Shown: positions 45,364-54,814 of the stretch, one piece after another
Layout of the letters: the number at the start of each line of letters is the position of its first letter
Position numbering within the stretch: the stretch's first letter is position 1
Assembly (NCBI GenBank): GCA_037367355.1
Contig: CM074698.1
Location: 1,984,001 to 2,048,000, forward strand
From: Neoscytalidium dimidiatum
Taxonomy: Eukaryota; Ascomycota; Dothideomycetes; Botryosphaeriales; Botryosphaeriaceae
Reading direction: 5' to 3'
DNA length: 64,000 nt
Notes under the pieces: generated by a model
Database searches by the model: none
What the model was told of the DNA's origin: nothing
Seen by the model: the letters and a program-made list of their open reading frames with translations, nothing else
Program-made: the position numbers and the translations under genes

Positions 45364-45377
45364 TTTTTTTTTTTTTT
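45364..45377. repeat. Poly-T run
   Basis: Fourteen consecutive T, directly upstream of the first visible exon of the MFS pseudogene (as a poly-A run on its coding strand). Confidence 0.6.
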
Positions 45378-47810
45378 CAGCAATTGAGGTTGTGCTGCAA
45401 GAGTGGGGGTAGGCATTTCGAAGGACTCACTACATCTTCTCTGCGGCGGATTGTGACTTCAGGGATCTGGTCCGCTTGGTCGTCCTTCTTCCTGTTGCGA
45501 GAACCCCTGCAAAAATAGGGCCTGGCAGCTGAGCACTTCAACAGCCAACACGCAGTTTTCATGTTGCCGGCTGAACCAGTTCCGGTCGGCCTTGGTGGGT
45601 CTGTCGCTGGCGAGGGAGCCTTGTCTAACCAATTATGGACGGTCAGTTCACGGCGAATCCCTACAAAGTAAGCAGTTCTCCAAGGCACTTACACTTCGCT
45701 TATAGGACACGCAAGTCTCTCGAGGAACTTTTTTGCCTCATTCATTCAATGCTGGAAGGCCTTAGCGCTGAATTGTATGTAAGAAAAAAAGCAGCTGGTC
45801 TGTCTTGACCGGTAAAAAGAGAGTCGTGCTAGGGCGCGCCGAAAAGGGGAAGGACAGGAAGAGCAACAGAAAATGAGTAAGATTTGGATCCCACCGTGAT
45901 GCACCCTTATATAGTTTCCCACTGAGTCGGTGTTGCTTGTGAAGAGAAAGGATTTCTGAGTGCCCTCCCAGTGACATGAAAATTTACCAGCAAGCAGATC
46001 TTAGAAAGAAGCTGTTTGAGGTGGATCTTTGATCCACTGGAAGCTGTATTGTGCGCTTTCCAAGCGAATATCAACAGAAGCCAGGAGAACGATTTGGGTA
46101 CAAGATCCTAGAAAGCCTTCCCCTAAGTCACTTACCATCATGTGTCAACGCGCCCAGATCTTCCTTTTGGACTTTTGGAATAGTTTGTAACGTAACCATG
46201 ACGGCTTTTTCTTCTTGGCGAAGGAATAACCAGAAGTTGCAGTCCACGTAACAGCAACAGCATCAGTAGTCTAGAATGGCACTGACTGGTGACTTTATAG
46301 TAACTCAATATATGATACTGTTAAACATCGGTATTTGGGATTCTGCCCTTTCTTCATCCATTATCAGCAAGCGCGGCAAATATTGGAAGGGTTTGTATGA
46401 TTCCGGAAGACCATCAGGACTTCGCCTTCCGGCACAGAATCTTTACCAATTTGGTCCTTCACGACAATCTGTGATCGAGATAGAAGACTACCAATGGCCT
46501 CCTCGACAGGCTCATCTGGCCCCTTCTTACTGATGAGGTAATACCTTCAACCTTGTGGTTCATAGGCCAGCGTGACATCAATTCTGGATCCGACGCCGCT
46601 CATGCACTTCTGTACAGTGCTCAATGTCATGAAGTAAGAGCTGTAACCTCGCAGGATTCAATAACGACAACCTGCCATATTTTTCGTCCACGTAAACGTC
46701 TATTAGCCCTTTGCCGGATCATGAATAGAATCGGGCGTCCGTGTTATATGGGCGTTGAATGAAGAGATTCATACTAGTCTGGCGGATGATAGAACGGTCG
46801 CGCACGGTTTTGGCCCCTGTTGGACAGAACCTCCGCACGCCGTACATACCCAGAAACAAACTGTCTTCTTATTCGCTGTTCTGGCGCGCGTCGAAAGCAC
46901 TAATCCAATCCTATCTTAATTATGTAGTACGCATCTCGGCCCTTGGGGTCAGTTGCGCAGTCCTCATTTCGATTGAATTTAAAAGTATAGTGCGAGTAGG
47001 CTCTCCGCCATAGGTAACGCATCTAGCTCAAGATAACATGCTGAGACTCCCATTTGGACTAGCGACCAATCGAAAGAGGAAGTGCTGAGCCGCTTTCATT
47101 TCGTGCCATACAAATTTATCCCGGCGCCATGGAAGGTGATACGAGGCCCTGATGAACCGTACGTAACCCGAATACTGTCGGGGAGTCAAACAGTTGCTCC
47201 ACAATGCTGGAGTCAACATTCATTATTTGTGGGTTAGTTTTCATCCTTCCACCCTCGAGTCTCCACAGGCTTTTCAGGCCTGAAGGCTGTGCAACCTATT
47301 TTGAATAAGATCAAAGGTCTTTAAACGTTGGGAACTCTAATAAATTCATATCTCCACATTTACGCGTCATCTTTTGTAAGCGCGACAACCTGTTTTGGAT
47401 AGCTTTGGAAATTTTGGCCCCCAACCCCCGACAGCAACGGTTAGGGCTTACGAGCTCACGGACCGACTCAACGTCTGTAAGGCCAACTGCTACTGTCTGT
47501 GTATGCTGGCAGTGCAACCAACGTTCCAAAAGAAACAAATCCACTCAATCCACCCCGTGATACCCAATATTCAGGGGCTCTCTACTTCAGAATGGAGAAG
47601 ATCATCCATCCTCATTCAACCAGGAATCATCCTTCACCGCGAATTCGGCAGCACTGCCTGGAAAGATTGAACCGAGTTCCACAGGTTGACTAATACAATG
47701 TACTATAAAGTTTCCTCATGTTGTGTCTTCCGGCTACATCATTCAAACTACGCTCCCATCACACCATTTGAACCTGATTCTTCCAGTCTTTCTAGCATCA
47801 ACCCACCACG
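45378..47810. other. Gene-poor region, no gene seen
   Basis: About 2.4 kb between the MFS pseudogene and the knottin gene. It may include a lost first exon of the pseudogene near 45.4-45.6 kb. The rest shows only short frames without support. A TATA element lies near the right end. Confidence 0.4.
47704..47710 (+). promoter_or_regulatory. TATA box of knottin gene
   Basis: TATAAAG lies 101 bp upstream of the ATG at 47811. Confidence 0.45.
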
Positions 47811-48206
47811 ATGCAGCTCAAGCTTGCCTTAGTCTCCATGTTTGCTGGCCTCGCTCTCGCAGCCCCGAGCTTGGAGCTTGAAAAGAGATGTACTGCCAAC
47901 GGCGGTAGGTCAACGTCACAACAACCCTGAGTAAAATATGGCTAATCACGCAGGTAGGTTCTTGCACCCAGCTGAGTCAGTGTTGCAGCGGAAACTGCGA
48001 ATATGACTCCTCCATTGGCCTGGTGTGCAAGGCGGCCAAAAAAGAAAAGAGGTGCACTGCTAATGGCGGTGAGTCGCTCTCCCTGCTTTCGATTTTGTAT
48101 TGCAACAAATACTCATAAAACTGTAGGCTCTTGCACTCAGTTGGCTCAATGCTGCAGTGGTAATTGCGAGTACGATTCTTCGATTGGTCTTGTATGCAAG
48201 GCATAG
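47811..48206 (+). CDS. Secreted precursor of two tandem knottin-like peptides
   Basis: Exons are 47811-47904, 47958-48068 and 48127-48206 (285 nt, 94 aa). A signal peptide (MQLKLALVSMFAGLALA) and a short propeptide end in EKR at 24-26. Two six-Cys units follow, at 27-55 and 64-92. Each has the pattern C-x6-C-x5-CC-x3-C-x9-C, the layout of inhibitor cystine knots. They differ at only one position in the Cys core (Ser38 against Ala). The linker ends KKEKR, a Kex2-type dibasic site matching the one before unit 1, so Kex2 cleavage should free two near-identical 30-residue peptides. Both introns are phase 1 and split the units at the same Gly codon, evidence of exon duplication. Family members include fungal and animal antimicrobial, inhibitor or effector peptides; the activity here is unknown. 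Confidence 0.88.
47892..48200 (+). repeat. Duplicated knottin exon unit
   Basis: The units 47892-48020 and about 48050-48200 repeat the same exon-intron-exon plan. Coding similarity is high with several synonymous differences. The introns (53 and 58 nt) share position and phase but not clear sequence. Confidence 0.7.
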
Positions 48207-48492
48207 AGGTGCTGGCCAGAGGCACTATGAAGTATGAATGCAGCTCTGGGAAGGATATGGGGTAGGTGATGTTACAGAAAGAACACTTGCTTTTCGGCTT
48301 TGTCTCTGGATCGAAACGAAGCGTATGGATACAACACTCTTTTAAAATATTCATATTCATGATGCATTTGCCTTGAATGTCGGCCCTCTGTTTCACATTT
48401 TCACTCTTTCTAAGGAATTATGTTTATTGCTCAATTGATTATGTTCCGCCGCACTGTCAGATATTTTGGAATAAAAATAGTTTCCATTTATT

Positions 48493-50301
48493 TCACACAA
48501 AAGGTAGAACTATATGGCTTGGGTGATCACTATTTAGGTGAATCACATGCCGGCCTCGATTGTTCAGATGATCGAGTGTTCCGAAATTGCTGACTGCAAA
48601 ACTGCGTCCACTGACAGAAACGCGAAGGCTTTCACCCGCTTCGTACTCAATCCCCATAGCCCAAATTCCAATGTCCAGCTTAACAACAGTACCTGGTTGA
48701 ACTTTGTCCTCTTTTTCATGAGGATGGAATGGCCAGTTTGGATGTATACTTCTTGTGTCGTCAATAGCCCGATGTGACGCTCGTAAGATCCCGAGAGGGC
48801 CTTTGTATACCACAACTTCAGTCTCTTGCTCGGGCTTGAACTCTTCAAAAGACTGAATAGGTATGCCTTTCCAGGGTATGTTGAGGTTCTTCATGGGATG
48901 ACCGCTCTTGTCCAGCTTCTCGATGAAAACGTACACGTCCATGTCATCGTGATCAGCGCAGGACATGTACAAGACGGCCTTCGGAATTCCAACGATTCTT
49001 GTAGGCTCTGTGAATGTACAGGTAAATTGGACGCTCTCTGCGGTCTCCGAATCGTAAACGAATCTGCCCTTTTCCCTGGGAGAAAGCTCAGGGGTCAGAT
49101 GGCCATCTGGTCCCAGATATAATTTCCTGTATTCGGTCCTTGGTAACGGAAAGTCGTCCTCAATGATGTTCTCGTACGCTTGAGGTTCCTTATTGCCAAA
49201 GCGCAATACTGCCATCCGCACATGGGGCGTAGTTTCCCACCCATTGTTGACCCCCTTGAGGTAGTGATCAAAGAAGAGCATCAGCTCTTCCTTCGCCTGC
49301 TCATTCCCCCATAGGTCGTACCACTCCTGCCATGGATGCCACCGCAACCACTTCTCCTCAGTCCCAACCTCCAGCCAACCGCGAATCGCACCCATTCCAT
49401 GCATAGTATTCGTCCACGTCCCGGTGATATAAGTGGGCACATCAATCTTTCTCATATCCGGCCTCTTCTCATTCCACCACTCATTCGCGAGCGGCCTCTC
49501 CCTAAACATCTCCCTGAAACTCTCCACACCACCTCTCCCCCTCAACATATGCTTCACGATCAGCTTGTCGAACATGTCCCCGGCATAGATCCCGCCCCGG
49601 GCAAACTGCTCGCGAAACAAGTCCCCGCACCCCTCCCACGGCGCGATCGCCCTCAGGCTCGGCGGCCGCAGCGCGGCCCCGCACCACTGCGCGATCGCCA
49701 GGTGCGAGTTGCCGGCCATGCCGACGCCGCCGGTGCACCACGGCAGCCGCGCCACCTCCTCGACCGCGTCGAAGACGTCCTCGGCCTCCCGCGCGCCCAG
49801 GATCGCCATCGTGCCGCCGCTGTCGCCCGCGCCCCGCGCGTCCACGTTCACGATCGCGTAGCCCCGCGGCACCCAGTCGGCCGGGTCGGGCGCCTCGAAC
49901 TTCTCGAGCCCGGAGAGCGTGCGCGGCGCGATGCCCAGGTCCCAGGGCGTCATGAGGGCGAGGGCGGCCAGCCCGTTGAACTTCTTGCCGAAGGGCGACC
50001 AGCAGATCAGGGCGGGGACTCTCCCCTCCGAGTCGTCGGGCGAGGATGGTGCTGGGGGCGGCGGCGGCCGTAGGATGTCCGCGTACAGGATGGTGCCGTC
50101 GCGCACGCGCAGGGCGACGTCGTGCTCGACGAGGATGGGGCTCGGGAGCGGGCGCGCGGTGGAGGGGTGCGAGGGGTGCGTCCAGCCCGCGGGGAGGAGC
50201 TCGGTGCGCGGGTTCAGTCCGACATAGCCGCCTTCGCCGATCTTGGGGGAGTTGAGAGGCTCTATTGGGATGGGGAATTCGGTATTCGAAGGAGGCGTCA
50301 T
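48493..50301 (-). CDS. CocE/NonD-type (S15-like) alpha/beta hydrolase
   Basis: A single exon encodes 602 aa. The N-terminal alpha/beta-hydrolase part opens with VRDGTILYADILRP, as in X-Pro dipeptidyl peptidase S15 and cocaine esterase relatives. The nucleophile is Ser199 in MAGNSHLAIAQW. The YAIVNVDARGAGDSGG block before it is the family hallmark. A cap and the WHPWQEWYDLW stretch follow, then the C-terminal jelly-roll (QFTCTFTEPTRIVGIPKAVLYMS ... LRVSVSGRSF). No signal peptide, so probably cytosolic. Family members hydrolyse esters, amides or acyl-peptide bonds; fungal ones are often next to secondary-metabolite or catabolic genes. It shares a 519-bp divergent promoter with the PhyH gene. 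Confidence 0.92.
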   Translation of the reverse strand: MTPPSNTEFPIPIEPLNSPKIGEGGYVGLNPRTELLPAGWTHPSHPSTARPLPSPILVEHDVALRVRDGTILYADILRPPPPPAPSSPDDSEGRVPALICWSPFGKKFNGLAALALMTPWDLGIAPRTLSGLEKFEAPDPADWVPRGYAIVNVDARGAGDSGGTMAILGAREAEDVFDAVEEVARLPWCTGGVGMAGNSHLAIAQWCGAALRPPSLRAIAPWEGCGDLFREQFARGGIYAGDMFDKLIVKHMLRGRGGVESFREMFRERPLANEWWNEKRPDMRKIDVPTYITGTWTNTMHGMGAIRGWLEVGTEEKWLRWHPWQEWYDLWGNEQAKEELMLFFDHYLKGVNNGWETTPHVRMAVLRFGNKEPQAYENIIEDDFPLPRTEYRKLYLGPDGHLTPELSPREKGRFVYDSETAESVQFTCTFTEPTRIVGIPKAVLYMSCADHDDMDVYVFIEKLDKSGHPMKNLNIPWKGIPIQSFEEFKPEQETEVVVYKGPLGILRASHRAIDDTRSIHPNWPFHPHEKEDKVQPGTVVKLDIGIWAMGIEYEAGESLRVSVSGRSFAVSNFGTLDHLNNRGRHVIHLNSDHPSHIVLPFV

Positions 50302-50820
50302 TGTATGAGAAGGGAATTTCCGTCAGCGTCTTTGATGTGGGAGTATCAGTGTCTTTGGGTGCCGCTTGAAGAGACGGGCGGAGAGGTGGAAAGAAATGAT
50401 CAGGTAGACCAATGACCAGTCGAGCTTCACAGCAAAATTAATATGCCGAATTTCAGTCTTAAGTCATATTGATGGCTACCTACGCGGCCCCGCAATGCCA
50501 GGTGTTGGGGTTTGGGTGTGCTAGTAGCTGCTGGATTCCGATTGGCTGAAACTCCGAAGATACCGAACCGACGGCTTTGTGTCAGCTGCCGATGTGGACC
50601 GGAATCACCACGCATGGATCAAACGTGTTCCCGAACCGGTGTTCCGGGATTTGGGCCGAGTGACCTTCGGAAAGAGATTCTTGGAACGCAACACTAAGAG
50701 CGGTTGATAAGAAGAGACAGACTTAAATCACACCCATCGACACAAATCTTTGTCAACCGCTTCAACGCAGATGACTTATTCTCTTCGCCACTTGTCAGAC
50801 ATATTTCCATAGACTTCAGG
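50302..50820. promoter_or_regulatory. Divergent promoter of hydrolase and PhyH genes
   Basis: This 519 bp region drives the CocE-type hydrolase (left) and the PhyH dioxygenase (right). It holds GATTCCGAT at 50534-50542 and CGGAATCAC at 50600-50608, an inverted pair of the core CGGAATC. An imperfect palindrome, TCCCGAACCGGTGTTCCGGG, lies at 50629-50648. The same two 9-mers also occur in the promoter shared by the Zn2Cys6 and MFS genes, and CGG triplets are typical Zn2Cys6 half-sites. Confidence 0.5.
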
Positions 50821-51976
50821 ATGTCTCAAAAACTTACTGAGACTGTTCAGACTACCACCTTGGCGGCTCCACTCATCCCCAAGCCCGCTGGACCCAACAA
50901 GCTCTTCGCCAAGCCAGACGCCGTTTATAGCGATTGGAGAGATGACCTCGTCCGTGATGGCTACGTCGTCGTGAAGAATGCCATCCCTCTCGGGCGTGCG
51001 CAGAAGTATGGCGATGAAATGATGTCCTACATCGAGAACTTGTAAGTCTCCATCCGCTTGTAGAAACATGCCAGGCTCACGATGCGCAGCGCGGGAGGTT
51101 TGGGCTTCAAACGCGATGATCCGTCCACTGTGAAGGAAGAGAATATGCCAGTCATCACTGAGAAGGGCATGTGCCTCGGTTACGGCGTAGCACACGAGAC
51201 CTTTGCCTGGAATGTGCGCCAGGAGCCAGGCGTGGTCGAAGCCTTTCAACGTGTCTACGATACTGATGACCTCATCGTTTCTTTCGACGGTGTCAATATG
51301 GCTTTCCCGAATCGTACGGATGTGAAGCCAAACAAGCCTTGGCCCCACCAGGACCAGGATCCTGAAAAGCCTGGGTTCAGGTGTTTGCAAGGCTTGGTTA
51401 ACATGTTCCCGAATGGCGACAATGATGGAGGTTTGATCGTTTGCAAAGGAGCTCACTTGCTTAGTGAGAAATTTCACGAAGAATTCCGCAACGAGCCGGA
51501 TCCTATTTGGCGCTGGACGAAGGAATGGTATGGCTTCACAGATGCAGGAATGAAGTGGTTGGAGGATCAAGGATGCGAATGGGTCAAAGTGAACGCGGAA
51601 CCAGGTGGGAGATGGAAAATATTTCAGTGGGAGGGTGGTACATAAGCTGATTGCAGAGACAGGGGATTTGCTCCTTTGGGACAGCCGCACACCGCATTAC
51701 AACCTGAGCCCCACGGGCAACCGGCCACGCTTCTGTATCTATACCTGTTACATGCCCGTCGCTGAGGCAACGCAAGAAGACCTTCGTCGCAAGAAGCATG
51801 CCTTGGAGACTACTCAGAGCACCACTCATTGGCCCAACGCCATGCACATCGGCGGCTTACCTATCATCCGCGATGGCAAGCCGTGTCCGTATAATACGGG
51901 GAAACCAAGGCAAGAAGTAAGACTTGGAAAGGTTGGATACCTGTTGACAGGTATCCCATATGTCCAGTCTGTTTAA
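50821..51976 (+). CDS. Phytanoyl-CoA dioxygenase (PhyH) family oxygenase
   Basis: Exons are 50821-51041, 51090-51604 and 51657-51976 (1056 nt, 351 aa). An N-terminal block, LVRDGYVVVKNAIP, is the PhyH start. The iron ligands are His160-x-Asp162 in PWPHQDQDP and His259 in RTPHYNLSPTGNRPRF, whose Arg likely binds 2-oxoglutarate. LVNMFPNGDNDGGLIVCKGAH between them is the family's double-stranded beta-helix core. No signal or peroxisomal targeting signal is seen (the tail is YVQSV), so it is likely cytosolic. Fungal PhyH enzymes hydroxylate or rearrange small metabolites, as in meroterpenoid and other pathways, or act in catabolism. It is divergent from a CocE-type hydrolase and next to a Zn2Cys6 regulator and a transporter. 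The substrate is unknown. Confidence 0.92.
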
Positions 51977-52055
51977 AGATTCTTTGTTCCTGGAGTAGGA
52001 GGAAGTGCGGCCGCAGTATAAAAATAGATGCATCAAATTGAATCCAAACGATCCT

Positions 52056-54441
52056 CTAAGCAGCCTCAAGAGTAGTGAGGAACAATTGGCTGAAATCTCC
52101 CCAGTCCCATCCAAGGTCATCCGCCAGGCCCGGCTCCCAGCACGTACTTTGACTTATCATGTCGTTAGACGCCATGGGTGCGTTGATTTGTACCGCATTG
52201 ATAGGGTGATTCTCCGATTGAATTGCGTGTTGTGGGTGATGTTTTTGACCAGTGGATGTGGTTCTGTACGCTGTATTGCTGGTGAGCGTGACAGCCTCTG
52301 ATTCATCCTTGTTGGGAACACGCCGGTCAAAGTTCTGCATAGGGACAGCAGAGGATACTCCTCGATTGACTAATCTTGCTTGTAGAAAAAACTCAAGACG
52401 GTCAAGACATCTGTGAAGCCTGCAATCTTTGTGCAGCAGTTTGTAGTGTTGCTTTGCAAAGTCCGCTGCATGTTGGATCAGCTGCAAAGTTTTCAAGTAA
52501 GCAAAAAGAACTTGAGATCGTTGTACAATATCAGAAACGCGGCGTCGCATGTTTTTAAGGTCACAGGGGCTTCTTGCTTACATTGATATCGGAAGTTGCC
52601 ATTCTTGAGTTGGAACGTGTTGTCACATTCACGGCTAGTACATAGAGCGCGTGTAGTGGTGCCGCAAGGGTGGTCAGAAGAGGGGATTCACCGTGATCTG
52701 CGCCCTCCATAAAGCTTTTAATTATCGTTCTGGCCGCATTAGACGCTATTGAATGACCATTCCGGATGACATGCTCCCATGGTTGGCCCCTGGCTATAAT
52801 ATCTACCGTGTGGCGTATTGCCTCATCGCTGATGAGAAAGCTGTTTCGGGTTAACATAATTAAGCTGACATGGTAAATGATTAGAGGAAGAAAATTATAT
52901 GGTAGGTCTTGATCACTCACGAGTTATGATATTGAATCGAGATAAATGCAGCTAAAGGGAAGTTTCGGGTATTGTAAAGAATCTCAGATCGGGGCCTGAA
53001 GAAGTTATTGGCTTACTTCCTCTTCAACAAGACACTAAGAGGTTTACCTTAGTTCCTCAGGAAGACTGTCTGCCCACCTCATCAGCGATAGGCATGCCTC
53101 TCCTGATGTCTTCACCTTCTCGAAGATCGCACCTTCGAGCCCTTCCGAGCCCGCTGTTTCTTCCCGGTTTCTTGACTGGACACATCGTTTGCCAATATCG
53201 CTGAGAACTTGTGCGAGACCAATTGTTGCCATGAACAGCTGTGCATGCTGAATTTCTCGGTCAGATTGTTGCGGTTCAGGTTGGTTGCAGTCATCGTCAT
53301 GAATTATAGAGGGGCGCCCCAGCTCGAATGCATGGAGTTTCTCGGCGCAATACACGCTCCACCAGACGCGGACTTTTTCTTCTTCGCTTGCAGGACTAGT
53401 ATTGTGATTTTTTCGTCGGCTCACAGGGCGGCACCGGTTGAGACCAAGAGCCAAGGCCATTGAAACAGAAAGCCCGAGCATTGACCAGGAGGACGAGATC
53501 TGATCACGAAGTCGGAGGCCCAAAGACAATAGGAGTACGATTTGCACTGCTTCCAAAGAATTCCAGCCAACTATGTGACCAAGCTGCCCCTTGCAGAAGT
53601 CGAAGTACCGTGTGGAGAGTTGCAAAGACTCTGTTCGCTCTTGAACGAATGTTCCCAGAGCGAATATAAGATACACCAGCAGACGGTCGGGTAGGTCTTG
53701 GCCGGGCTCTACGGCATCCATCCCGCCAGCGGATTGTAGTAATTGATGGACTTTACATTGCCCCAGGATTGGAAATACTGACTCTATCTTCGCCAAGTAT
53801 TCCAAGGCCAGGCTCTGACGCACTTCCAGAGCTGGTAAAGGAGGTGTTGATGCGAGCAAGCTTGGCTGCGGAGATGCAGGATCTTGAGGAGTTTCAGTGT
53901 CGGAGTGAGTCAGCGAACGGAAGTCATAGTGCCTTCCGAGTCGGTAGAAAGCCAAATCTAGCCAGTCCGTCAAGAGTTCCACAGATGTGCTTCCGGGGCT
54001 GTGGCGCAGCATTGGCAGTCTCCCGACAAATTTGTCTGTGCCGGAGGAAGCGCCTGCCGCATTATCTTGTCCGTCCACTGTGTTCTCACGTCTGCTCTCT
54101 TCCGCGGTTGCTAATGGCCGAGGCGCAATAGATGCCAACCTTCCGGGAGTATTTACGCCCTCTAAATCGTGAAACTGGCCTGGAGGCGTTGGGTGAAGAG
54201 CTGGCGCGGGCTTTCCTGCTCCCCGGCGCTCGATCGGCACTCCAGGTCGACGACTATCTGTTGTGATGCATGGTCTTCCAGCTGCAAGGCAAGCCTGACA
54301 TGAGGGCTTCTGCTCGTCGCAACGTGTCTTGCGGCTGCGACAATAGTTGCAAGCGAAATTGAGACGTCTGCGCTTCTGATGGCGTGCCGGAGGATCTCGC
54401 TCGGCAGTCGGCGGACTGGCGGGTATATTTGGAGTCGGCAT
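52056..54441 (-). CDS. Zn2Cys6 transcription factor with fungal-specific TF domain
   Basis: Exons are 53048-54441, 52921-52995, 52582-52864 and 52056-52481 (2178 nt, 725 aa). The DNA-binding cluster at residues 31-58 has the spacing C-x2-C-x6-C-x6-C-x2-C-x6-C, and is preceded by a basic HQKRRRLNF stretch. The middle holds the fungal_trans domain (LPDRLLVYLIFALGTF, LEAVQIVLLLSLGLRLR, VRVWWSVYCAEKLHAFELGRP). The C-terminus ends in an acidic-aromatic tail (DDLGWDWGDFSQLFLTT), a usual activation region. The frame continues past 54441 upstream, but 54441 is the first ATG. The last intron is 100 nt, from GTAAGC; it rejoins the conserved TSDIN-LIQHAADFA block. It is divergent from an MFS transporter and may control it and the hydrolase/PhyH pair. 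Confidence 0.9.
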
Positions 54442-54814
54442 TCTCGGTATCTGCAAAAGACTCAAGGAGAGGTTCAGGTGTGTCGGTTCGGAATCACAAT
54501 TCAAGACGGTAGGTCTGTTGATAAGTGGACAAAAGCCTGGACCGGGATTGCGGGGCAAGTTCCGATGTGGAGGGCGCCTTTCCAGAAATCAATTAACGGC
54601 ATCCCATTGGTCAAATTACTGCTGATTCCGATCCGAAAAAAGCGAAAAGGACGGAACCTTGCCTCCGCTTCTTATCTCCATCTGGGGCCCCACACGGCTC
54701 CACGTCGCTCAGCATCTGGGGTAGCGCGTCCGTTCCAGGATATTAAGCCTCTTCCCAGCCCAGATGGTCATCCTTTTCCCCCCTCCCCGTGGCCTCTCAA
54801 TCGCTTGTTTCATC
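54442..54814. promoter_or_regulatory. Divergent promoter of Zn2Cys6 factor and MFS transporter
   Basis: This 373 bp region drives the regulator (left) and the transporter (right). It has CGGAATCAC at 54489-54497 and GATTCCGAT at 54624-54632, the same two 9-mers as in the hydrolase/PhyH promoter. It also has CCGATGTGGA at 54562-54571, present at 50589-50598 too. Confidence 0.5.
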
